Assembly: GCA_003133665.1 (NCBI GenBank)
Contig: PKYK01000023.1
Span: forward strand, 1-64,000
Source of the DNA: Acidimicrobiaceae bacterium
GTDB lineage: Bacteria; Actinomycetota; Acidimicrobiia; Acidimicrobiales; RAAP-2
Length of the DNA stretch: 64,000 nucleotides
Direction of reading: 5' to 3'
Part shown: one piece after another, positions 57,303 to 64,000 of the stretch
Numbering within the stretch: the first letter of the stretch is position 1
Layout of the letters: each line of letters begins with the position of its first letter
Program-made: the position numbers and the translations under genes
Notes under the pieces: model-generated
Told to the model about the DNA's origin: nothing
Databases searched by the model: none
Seen by the model: the letters and a program-made list of their open reading frames with translations, nothing else

Positions 57303-57682
57303 CTCGATGCCCGGCTCATCGGTGCGGTGAGTACCAGCACGCCCCAGCCCCCTGGACCAGATCGGTCGAGTTCCAGGCTGTGAGCATTCACGCCACTTGC
57401 TGATCGCCCCGTGTGGGTGTCTCGTCTCCTCGATCATGCGCTTGTCTCGTCGGGGAGCCGGCCGGCCGCTCCTGGCGGGCGGACTCCTCTTCGAGGAATG
57501 TGTCACACCGCAATCCAAGCCATACCGACCACCTTGCCACTGATGGACTGCAGACTGATCAAACAGAAACCCTCTGCGTGCCACCTGATGAAGCCCCTGG
57601 CGCTCAATATTGATTTCCATCCGCGACGTAAGTGCCAGATGATCCAAACGTTGCAGCGCTAGGTAGATTCCTGGCGTCTCGT
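57303..57682. other. Gene-free stretch before the XRE gene
   Basis: 380 bases with no gene I can support. A 83-codon frame at 57411-57662 (+) has no ribosome site and no domain I recognise. Confidence 0.45.
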
Positions 57683-57976
57683 CTAACGCTCGTTGCTATC
57701 GCCCTTTGTAGCCTTCCGGCCAGCAACTCTGGCCCTTGGATTCACGCGGATGTACGGCTCGACCCCGTCGAGGAGCTCAAGCACGGACATGCCCAACCCC
57801 CCGGCAAGTCGGTCAAGCACCTCGAGTGATGGCAGCTTCCTCCCCCGTTCGACCTCGGAGATGTAGGCGAGAGAGACATCGGACATCTGGGCCAACGCGC
57901 CCAACTTCAGATGGCGCTCGCTCCGCAAGGAACGAAGTCGCGCGCCTAGGGCCGGGTTGCCGCTCGATGTTGCCAC
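57683..57976 (-). CDS. XRE-family transcriptional regulator
   Basis: A 97-residue protein with a Cro/CI helix-turn-helix: LGARLRSLRSERHLKLGALAQMSDVSLAYISEVERGRKLPSLEVLDRLAGGLGMSVLELL. A basic tail follows. It is divergent from the recombinase-like gene, as in phage and ICE control regions, and probably represses it. Confidence 0.9.
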   Translation of the reverse strand: MATSSGNPALGARLRSLRSERHLKLGALAQMSDVSLAYISEVERGRKLPSLEVLDRLAGGLGMSVLELLDGVEPYIRVNPRARVAGRKATKGDSNER

Positions 57977-58013
57977 GCCGCAAAACTAGGACCGTGGTGG
58001 GTTGATTTCGCTC

Positions 58014-58044
58014 ATAGCAGAATGCTATTATTATGCTTGAAGCA
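58014..58044. promoter_or_regulatory. Two inverted repeats between XRE and recombinase-like genes
   Basis: ATAGCA-GAA-TGCTAT (58014-58028) and TGCTT-G-AAGCA (58034-58044) are perfect dyads with related arms, spaced 20 bases centre to centre. They are candidate XRE operators in the 171-base divergent region. Confidence 0.55.
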
Positions 58045-58147
58045 GAACTACCAGATCAGAGGCGGTGTTCTTCATCGAAATTCTTCGTGCACTTTTCGTA
58101 TCACTCCGGACCGTCCATTGGGCAACTTCACAAACGAAAGGCACCCA

Positions 58148-59185
58148 ATGGACATCACCAACGATAACTTCCTCGAGGATCTCGAGGCCTACGGCACCGC
58201 CCTGCGCGACATGGCAGAAGAGCAGGAGGACATCTCCTGCCTCTTGCCCTTCACCACTCGGAGCGTCGTGATGGCGGCGTACGGACTCAAGAACGCGCCG
58301 ACCCTTGCCGAGGGCTTCGCCATCATCACGAGTTACTGGCACGCAATGGACGAGCTCGCTCCCGCGACCCAGACACGCTTCGCTGAGGTGCTCGCCCAGG
58401 CCACGCGCCGCGCCGAGCGCCTCGGGATAACCCACTGGGGGGTCGAGTTCGACGTCGTCGTCTGCGAGGCCTTCATCAATTCGAGGACCAGCAATGCCGC
58501 GGCTCCGGCGACGAGCACCCTGCACCTTCGCCGGTCGGCCCTGCGAGCGGGTTTCTCGACGCTGCGTCACATTGGCCTCGCCACGGTGGATCCCACCCGC
58601 GGGATTCTCTTGCCTGCACGGTCGCAACTCGCCACTCGATCCGCAACTGACGACGAGGTCGCCCTGCTCGAGATGCACGCTGTCGCATCTCGAACCAGCC
58701 GACAGCCGCTCATTCTTGCCTTGGCGGAGGCGTCGGGGCTGACATCGGAGATCCCGTTCGTCACCTTCGAGCACCTCGATGACCTCGACAACCCCAGCGA
58801 GGTGGAGTTCCTCGGTGGTACGTGGACCAAAGCACGCGTCGCTAAGTTGTCAAACTTTGGGCAACGGGTCCTGCGGGGCCGGATCAAGGTGTTGCGTCGC
58901 GATGGGACCCTCAGGATGGGTGAGTCAATCGTCTACGCCGGCGCGAAGAAGCACGGAGACGTCAGCCCCACTGCGTCAATGTGCCAATCAATCTCCGAGG
59001 TCTTCCGTCGCGCTGGTCTCAACCAGGAGACCGACCTTCGCCCTATTTCGATCACCTTCTGGGCCGGGCGTCAGGCCTTCGAAGCCGCCGAGGACCACAA
59101 GCTCGAGGCAGCGGCGAAGGCCATGGGGCTCAAGAGCCTCGACATGACGGCCCAGAAGATCGACTACACCTGGGACCAGCAATGA
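58148..59185 (+). CDS. Degenerate tyrosine-recombinase-like protein
   Basis: A 345-residue protein. The order of parts is that of a tyrosine recombinase: a helical core-binding-like region (STLHLRRSALRAGFSTLRHIG), then LILALAEASGLTSEIPFVTFEHLDD (the place of the box-I Arg, which is missing) and RPISITFWAGRQAFEAAEDHKLEAAAKAMGLKSLDMTAQKIDYTW (box-II-like, with the terminal Tyr but not the H-x-x-R and LGH motifs). It could be an inactive partner or an unknown family. It overlaps the next gene by four bases (ATGA). The start is the ATG at 58148. Confidence 0.5.
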   Translation: MDITNDNFLEDLEAYGTALRDMAEEQEDISCLLPFTTRSVVMAAYGLKNAPTLAEGFAIITSYWHAMDELAPATQTRFAEVLAQATRRAERLGITHWGVEFDVVVCEAFINSRTSNAAAPATSTLHLRRSALRAGFSTLRHIGLATVDPTRGILLPARSQLATRSATDDEVALLEMHAVASRTSRQPLILALAEASGLTSEIPFVTFEHLDDLDNPSEVEFLGGTWTKARVAKLSNFGQRVLRGRIKVLRRDGTLRMGESIVYAGAKKHGDVSPTASMCQSISEVFRRAGLNQETDLRPISITFWAGRQAFEAAEDHKLEAAAKAMGLKSLDMTAQKIDYTWDQQ

Positions 59186-60822
59186 GTCGCTACAGTGCCC
59201 GTCCGCTACTCGGCGCCCGGACGGCGACCCTCAGCGACCTCGAGATGGCGATCATCTTGCTCTACCAGCCCCAGTTCCACGCCATCGCCGACTCTCTCTC
59301 CTACGCGAAAGACGACTCGACCGTCATCGGTCACCGCAACAGCGACTACCCGAAAGCGATCGTGCTCCTCATCGGCGCCCTGTCTCGGGTCTGTCGCAGT
59401 CTGCCAAAGGCCGAGGCAATGCTGCGGACACCCGACACCTGGGCGGCGATTCGCAAGCATTGGCGCTTGGCCAAGCAACTTGGCGTGATCGGAGACAACG
59501 AACCCGACGAACTACCCTCTAGCCCGATCAGCACTCCGCAGTGGCGCTACATGGTGGACCGATTCAAAGCTCAGCCAGGGAAGTTCGACGAGTTCTGCCA
59601 GGTCTTCACAGACGCATCCGTTGGCCTGGCGCTCGAGCTTGGCTACTTCGAAGATGGCTCAACGTCCAAGCCGGCGCTCAGTTCCTCGCTGTTTGCCGAC
59701 GGGACCGAAATCCGCTCGCAGTACCGCTCCTACATTGACGAAGTTGTCGATCCCGTCACTGATGAAGTCCGCCTGGCCGCCGTCGACCCTGGCCGAGGCG
59801 GATGTGTGCGCGCGTGGCTCGTCGAGATTGACGGCCAATGGACAGGCGTCAATCCGGAGACCGGTGTAGTGCTGAAGAAGATTCCCATTGACGTTGAAGC
59901 ACTCGCAAGTGGCAAGTACGGTCCGACCCAAGCCGCTTACAATGTGGTGCCCCTCAGCGTCCGCAGCGGCGTGCCCAACAGTCGCGTCACTCTGGGAATT
60001 GACATGGACTTCAAGGACAGCCAAGAAGCGAAGACGATTCTGCGACTCACGAAGCGAGTGGTGGGCGAGGTCCTCGAAGGAAAGGTCCAGTGCATGATCA
60101 CCGACCTGATCCTGCGAGGTGTTCACCAGACACGGCTCTTTCAAGACCACGGCATCATCACCGTGAACAAGGTCGCCGCGGCGCCTCCGTCAAAGGACGA
60201 CGGCTTTCATGAAGTGCTTAACCAGAACGGCAAACGCGTCAAGACACTCCCGCTCGATCTGGTCAGCCACAAGCGAGCGAACGGAGTGAAGTGCAAACAC
60301 ATGCTGGAGACGATAGACGGGGTCCTTGTCGAGGTCGACTACGACCAAGACGCGGCCAACCTCGTAGTCGTCAGCACTCCAGTGCGCAGGCAGGTGAAGC
60401 GCGCCAAGGAGACGACGACCGGAGGGCACCAGTATCGGTTCAATATTCGTTACACGATCGAGTGTCGACATGGCGCCTTCGACGTGTGGATCTGCCCGCA
60501 TAGGGAGATTGGTGGTGACGATGGTCGGAAAGTCGCCGAGAACTACCGCGTCTTCCCCGAAGGCGATCCCGCTTACAAGGAACTCTACGGTGCTGGTCGC
60601 AATACCTCCGAAGGTGGAAACGCGCACCACAAGAACACGTATCCTCACAAGCGTGCCCAAGGCGTCGGTCGAATTCCCATCCTTCTCGACGTGCACCTGT
60701 ACTTCATCTACGACAACGCCAAGTCCTGGTACTTCCAGAAGGGTTGGCGCATCGTCGATCCCTTACTCCACGGCACCGGCGTTGAAGAGGAGGACGTGCT
60801 CGCCCTAGAACTCGCGAGCTGA
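59182..60822 (+). CDS. DDE-transposase-like protein
   Basis: A 546-residue protein with the spacing of a DDE transposase: D173 in LFADGTEIRSQY, D308 in MITDLILRGVHQTRLF and E477 in GRNTSEGGNAHHKNTYPHKRAQ. An N-terminal region with helical, DNA-binding-like character precedes them (LSDLEMAIILLYQPQFHAIADSL), and an inserted domain with Cys and His (IECRHGAFDVWICPHRE, a possible zinc site) lies before the Glu. I cannot place it in a named IS family. With the recombinase-like gene it seems to form the mobility module next to tRNA-Lys. Confidence 0.6.
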   Translation: MSRYSARPLLGARTATLSDLEMAIILLYQPQFHAIADSLSYAKDDSTVIGHRNSDYPKAIVLLIGALSRVCRSLPKAEAMLRTPDTWAAIRKHWRLAKQLGVIGDNEPDELPSSPISTPQWRYMVDRFKAQPGKFDEFCQVFTDASVGLALELGYFEDGSTSKPALSSSLFADGTEIRSQYRSYIDEVVDPVTDEVRLAAVDPGRGGCVRAWLVEIDGQWTGVNPETGVVLKKIPIDVEALASGKYGPTQAAYNVVPLSVRSGVPNSRVTLGIDMDFKDSQEAKTILRLTKRVVGEVLEGKVQCMITDLILRGVHQTRLFQDHGIITVNKVAAAPPSKDDGFHEVLNQNGKRVKTLPLDLVSHKRANGVKCKHMLETIDGVLVEVDYDQDAANLVVVSTPVRRQVKRAKETTTGGHQYRFNIRYTIECRHGAFDVWICPHREIGGDDGRKVAENYRVFPEGDPAYKELYGAGRNTSEGGNAHHKNTYPHKRAQGVGRIPILLDVHLYFIYDNAKSWYFQKGWRIVDPLLHGTGVEEEDVLALELAS

Positions 60823-60868
60823 GTCCGTGCATCGTCAACACCAGCGGAGAACTTGTCGAAGTTTTAAT

Positions 60869-60907
60869 GCGCCTGCTTCTTCACCGAACCGGTGGAGAGG
60901 CAGGCGC
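60869..60907 (+). terminator. Hairpin after the transposase-like gene
   Basis: An 18-base stem with two G-T pairs (GCGCCTGCTTCTTCACCG with CGGTGGAGAGGCAGGCGC) and a three-base loop, 47 bases after the stop. The T-run is weak on this strand and better on the other (ATTAAAAC). Probably a terminator; it could also be a transposon-end structure. Confidence 0.6.
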
Positions 60908-60932
60908 TTCGATCGATTGTGGGGTAATACCG

Positions 60933-61008
60933 GGCAATCCGATGAACTACTCTTGTGGGTCCGGGGATTGAGCATTTCTCAATGCAAATCTCCATCCACC
61001 GGGCCGCT
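60933..61008 (+). repeat. Repeat copy C, joined to the 5' end of tRNA-Lys
   Basis: Seventy-six bases, 75 identical to 37597-37672. The last eight (GGGCCGCT) are the first eight of the tRNA. Homology stops exactly there. Read as the right attachment-like border of the island. Confidence 0.85.
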
Positions 61009-61076
61009 AGCTCATCGGGAAGAGCAGGGGACTTTTAATCCCAAGGTGCCGGGATCGAGACCCGGGCGGCCCACCA
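61001..61076 (+). tRNA. tRNA-Lys (UUU)
   Basis: The acceptor stem GGGCCGC/GCGGCCC with A73 and an encoded CCA, D-arm GCTC/GAGC, an anticodon loop CTTTTAA (anticodon UUU) and T-stem CCGGG/CCCGG all form. The T-loop reads ATCGAGA, so the usual T54 is A, and the outermost anticodon pair is G-A. It may be a less efficient or island-derived copy. It directly continues repeat copy C. Confidence 0.9.
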
Positions 61077-61449
61077 GTAGAACAAAGGGCCTTGGATCGA
61101 TCTAGTGATCATGTCTCGAAAAAGATCTCACGGTCTATCCCATGCTTCGCGCCAAGAGTTGGTCGTTCCCCACTGGCATGAGGTGATTCGGCCCGACCGA
61201 TCGACCGCCATTCCCAATTGACTTGAATTCCATGCTCCTCAGACCTCCTCGTGAGCCGCAACGGTCGCAGCATTAGGGACTGAACAAGGATTCTGAAGCG
61301 ATTATGTCGAATTCATAGGTCACCACTGTCCGATGACCCCCCACGGCTCTCGATCACCTCATAATTGGCAGCAAGAATCGAACCATGCAAATCATCCGTG
61401 GGTCGCGCCTCCGCTTGCAACGCTTCGGGACCACCTCCGCAGGTCGCTG
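61077..61449. other. Gene-free stretch after tRNA-Lys
   Basis: 373 bases, AT-richer than the flanking genes. No gene or clear terminator is seen. Confidence 0.5.
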
Positions 61450-62862
61450 CTAGTCGATATGACGAAAGGCGACAACATTTGGTTCGGAACTCTCCTCCTC
61501 GCTACATGGGAGAATCACGCTCACGCGGGTGCCGGTCACCGAGTCCGACTGTAGGGTGACGTCGCCAGCATGAGCCACGACGATGCTGCGCACGATGGGA
61601 AGCCCGAGCCCCGTACCGGACCGAGATCGACTGGCGTCAGCTCGCCAAAACCTGTCGAAGGCGTGACCCGCTTCCTCATGCGTCATGCCGGGTCCTGAAT
61701 CTTCAACCTCGAGCATCACCGTGTCTCCCTTGACGGACAGGCGGACCTCGACGGCTGCGTCGTGTGGCGTGTACCGAAGAGAGTTATTGACCAGGTTGGC
61801 CACGACGCGACGGAGCCCAGAGGGGTCGCCCTGAACGATAGCGGAGCCAGGGGCCTTGACCTTGATTGTCCGATGAGGGTCAGTGGTCGAGGCGTCATCC
61901 ACTACCTCCTGGATCAGCCGCGCGAGGTCGATGGGAGCGCGGTCCATGAGTCGGCCCTCGTCAAGACGAGCCAAGAGGAGGAGTTCTTCAACGAGTCTGC
62001 CCATCTGGTTGCCGGAGACTCCGATGCGGTGGATAGCCTCGTCGCGCTCCTCGCCATTCCTCAACTCGCCCTGGCGCCACAACTCGGTGATGCCGAGGAT
62101 GACCGAGACGGGGGTGCGAAGTTCGTGCGACGCGTCCGCTACGAACTGGCGAAGTTGAGCTTCGAGCGAGAGTTGCTCGTCGAGCATCACGTTGAACGCC
62201 TGCGCCAACTTGCCTGCCTCTGTCCTTCTTCGCACCATCGTTACTCGACGCGTCCGGTCACCCGCGGTGATGGCGTCGGCCACCTCCGTGACCTCGGCAA
62301 TCGGGCGCAGACCAAGTCGGGCGATCCAGAAGCCCGTGGCGGCGACAACCGCGAGGACCACGAGCCCGGCCAGAAGGAATGCGAGTCGGAAGAAACTCAT
62401 CGTCGCGTCAATCTGCGCGAGCGAGACGGCTACGAGCATGTCAGTGTGCGAGTGCGGTAGTGCGAAGAGGACAGCGCGCCAGCGAAGGGAGTCGGAGATT
62501 GAGCCAACTGAGAAGATCTTGATATCACGCACTGACGTGGACGCGGCGCGAGGAATCTGTGGGGACGCTCGCCCCGCGTCGAGCGGTCTTGAGATGACGT
62601 TACGTTGTCCGTTAGTAATGGCAGCGATGTAGTACGCGCTGATCTTGTTGGTGTTGAACGTCTGCGGCAAGGAGCCGACCGGATGAAACGAAAAGGGAGC
62701 TGGGGCACCAATTGTCCGGGCAATCGGCAACGCGCTCTTCAACTGCTGGTCGACCTGCTGGAGTTCTGAACTTCCGACTGAGTGAACCAGAAGAACGCCA
62801 AGGAGCGAGATAAGCGCGAGAAGGAGTGTCGCCGCGAATGTGAGTCTGAGACGAAGGCTCAC
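61450..62862 (-). CDS. Sensor histidine kinase
   Basis: A 470-residue kinase: TM1 near residues 8-28, an external sensor domain of about 130 residues, TM2 near 160-182, HAMP, then DHp with FVADASHELRTPVSVILG (phospho-His). The ATPase domain has NLVNNSLRYTP (N box), VEDSGPGM (G1) and GTGLGLPIVRSIV (G2). It is encoded seven bases after its response regulator and resembles the actinobacterial TcrY/MprB type. The signal is unknown. Confidence 0.93.
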   Translation of the reverse strand: MSLRLRLTFAATLLLALISLLGVLLVHSVGSSELQQVDQQLKSALPIARTIGAPAPFSFHPVGSLPQTFNTNKISAYYIAAITNGQRNVISRPLDAGRASPQIPRAASTSVRDIKIFSVGSISDSLRWRAVLFALPHSHTDMLVAVSLAQIDATMSFFRLAFLLAGLVVLAVVAATGFWIARLGLRPIAEVTEVADAITAGDRTRRVTMVRRRTEAGKLAQAFNVMLDEQLSLEAQLRQFVADASHELRTPVSVILGITELWRQGELRNGEERDEAIHRIGVSGNQMGRLVEELLLLARLDEGRLMDRAPIDLARLIQEVVDDASTTDPHRTIKVKAPGSAIVQGDPSGLRRVVANLVNNSLRYTPHDAAVEVRLSVKGDTVMLEVEDSGPGMTHEEAGHAFDRFWRADASRSRSGTGLGLPIVRSIVVAHAGDVTLQSDSVTGTRVSVILPCSEEESSEPNVVAFRHID

Positions 62863-62869
62863 CGGGACG

Positions 62870-63550
62870 TTACTGTCGCTCGAGTCGGTAGCCGACGCTT
62901 CGGACTGTTCGGATCATCGTTGGCGGTGACGTGTCGATCTTTCTTCGCAGCTGAGAAACGTACGATTCAACGATGGTCGGTTCGCCATCGAAGCTGTAGT
63001 CCCAGACGTGGTCGAGTATCTGCCAGCGAGTCAGGACCTTTCCGGCATTCTTCATCAGGAAGAGTAGGAGACGATATTCTGTCGGCGACAATTCGACGGG
63101 AGTGCCGTTCTTGGCGACCGTGTGGGCGTCTTCGTCAATGATGACACCGCCACACGAGGTCAGCTCACGTTCGGAGACCTTGCCGGTGCGTCGCAAGAGG
63201 GCCCTCACTCGGGCCACGAGTTCTTCGACGCTGAACGGTTTGGCGAGGTAGTCGTCGCCACCGATTATCAATCCTCTGACCTTGTCGCCAACGGAGTCAG
63301 CCGCAGTGAGGAATATCACTGGGATATTGGCGCCAGCCTCTCTCAGCCGTTGGCAGACTTCGAAGCCGTTGAGATCTGGGAGCATCACGTCGAGGATGAT
63401 CAGGTCGGGTCGGTTGCCTTCGAGGGCCAGTCGAAGACCCTCGTGACCGTTCTTCGCACGCGTCACGCTGAACCCCCTCAGTTGAAGGGTCGTCGTGATG
63501 ACGTACGCGACGTTGTCGTCGTCTTCAACCGACAGAATCTCGATGCTCAC
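62870..63550 (-). CDS. OmpR-family response regulator
   Basis: A 226-residue regulator. The receiver has the acidic pocket ILSVEDDDN, phospho-Asp in LIILDVMLPDLNG, Thr in FLTAAD and Lys in YLAKPFS. The winged helix has SPTEYRLLLFLMKNAGKVLTRWQILDHVWDYSFDGEPTIVESYVSQLRRKID. It controls transcription with the following kinase. Confidence 0.95.
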   Translation of the reverse strand: MSIEILSVEDDDNVAYVITTTLQLRGFSVTRAKNGHEGLRLALEGNRPDLIILDVMLPDLNGFEVCQRLREAGANIPVIFLTAADSVGDKVRGLIIGGDDYLAKPFSVEELVARVRALLRRTGKVSERELTSCGGVIIDEDAHTVAKNGTPVELSPTEYRLLLFLMKNAGKVLTRWQILDHVWDYSFDGEPTIVESYVSQLRRKIDTSPPTMIRTVRSVGYRLERQ

Positions 63551-63757
63551 CGACCAAGTGTGCCATCACATCATAAGAATTCCCTGAGGGTCCACTGACT
63601 GAATTAATAAGGTTGTCATCGCCGAGCCATACGAATGCCTGCGTAAGACCATGGAGTCCCCGTGTTGCCTTGGGTGGCGTCGTCGTGTCGGCCAGCGTCC
63701 ATAAAAGATTTACTTCGTCCTCATCTGTTGTCCAGATTCGCTCTCCATACTGTCGCT

Positions 63758-64000
63758 GTGACCAAAAAATCAGACTCAATTAGGCAATGCGCCAGATACC
63801 GCTCCACCTCTGGAGTGTTGCTCGCTCTGGCCCTCTCGGGAGGGGTGTTGGCGGCGGGCGGGGGTGTTGCCTCGGCGTCGTCCAAATCCCCTACTAAGAA
63901 ATCGACGACGTCGTCAATCAAGAAGTTCGACAGTTGTCTGAAGAAGCACGGCGTGGCCGTCTCCACCTTCGGACTAGGAGCACCGCCGAAGGGAAGTCCG
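63758..64000 (+). CDS. Secreted protein, N-terminal part (window edge)
   Basis: Eighty-one codons, cut by the end of the window. After MTKKSDSIRQCARYRSTSG comes a hydrophobic signal segment (VLLALALSGGVLAAGGGVASA), then a Ser/Thr/Lys-rich stretch and FDSCLKKHGVAVSTFGLGAPP. It starts with GTG and diverges from the response regulator. The D-S-C-L-K-K-H-G-V pattern occurs in small exported actinobacterial proteins of unknown function. Confidence 0.65.
   Translation, partial: MTKKSDSIRQCARYRSTSGVLLALALSGGVLAAGGGVASASSKSPTKKSTTSSIKKFDSCLKKHGVAVSTFGLGAPPKGSP

Noticed and set aside
57411-57662. Small plus-strand frame (83 codons)
   Set aside because: No ribosome site or family features; an ATG by chance in a gene-free stretch.
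58148-59185. Calling this an active tyrosine integrase
   Set aside because: The Arg of box I and the H-x-x-R and LGH motifs are not found, so only a recombinase-like label is justified.

Overview
This is GC-rich DNA from an actinomycete. Mycothiol biosynthesis (mshA), a mycothiol-type arsenate reductase, a Rex/haem operon, nickel superoxide dismutase with its own protease and a possible menaquinone reductase all point to Actinomycetota. A deep lineage such as Acidimicrobiia is my inference; nothing in the window names the genus.

Region 1 (1-16000, minus strand) is a complete 14-gene nuoA-N operon for proton-pumping NADH dehydrogenase, with genes overlapping or nearly touching and a small ATP-grasp gene coupled to its end. 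Divergent from nuoA is a geranylgeranyl-reductase-family flavoprotein (perhaps acting on menaquinone), followed by a ZIP metal transporter.

Region 2 (18200-28900) is a long minus-strand array in the order sodX, mshA, YbjN-like, proC, rex, hemA, hemC, hemD, hemB, hemL and a secreted/membrane protein. It joins thiol and redox sensing to tetrapyrrole synthesis. Ni-SOD (sodN) is divergent from sodX and ends in a clear terminator. An ABC-2 exporter with two ATPases follows.

Region 3 (32070-61080) is accessory DNA. Three related, hairpin-containing repeats lie at 32071-32194 (A), 37597-37754 (B) and 60933-61008 (C). B and C share 76 bp with one mismatch, and C runs into the first 8 bases of a tRNA-Lys gene. 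A to B encloses gamma-glutamyltransferase, an amino-acid ABC importer and a GntR regulator. B to C encloses 23.3 kb: a ferredoxin-FNR oxidoreductase, a ChrA-like transporter, an IS remnant, a full V/A-type ATPase operon with a universal stress protein, and an arsenic cluster (arsC, acr3, two arsR, an unusual arsD fusion, arsA, DsrE-like, FmdE-like, OsmC). At the tRNA end lie an XRE regulator, a degenerate recombinase-like protein and a DDE-transposase-like protein. I read this as an island at tRNA-Lys carrying metal and metalloid resistance and an ion-motive ATPase.

Region 4 (61450-64000) returns to chromosomal genes: an OmpR/histidine-kinase pair and the start of a secreted protein cut by the window edge.

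Functions are assigned from visible motifs and gene order only; no database search was run. Start codons were chosen from overlaps, Shine-Dalgarno sequences and family length.
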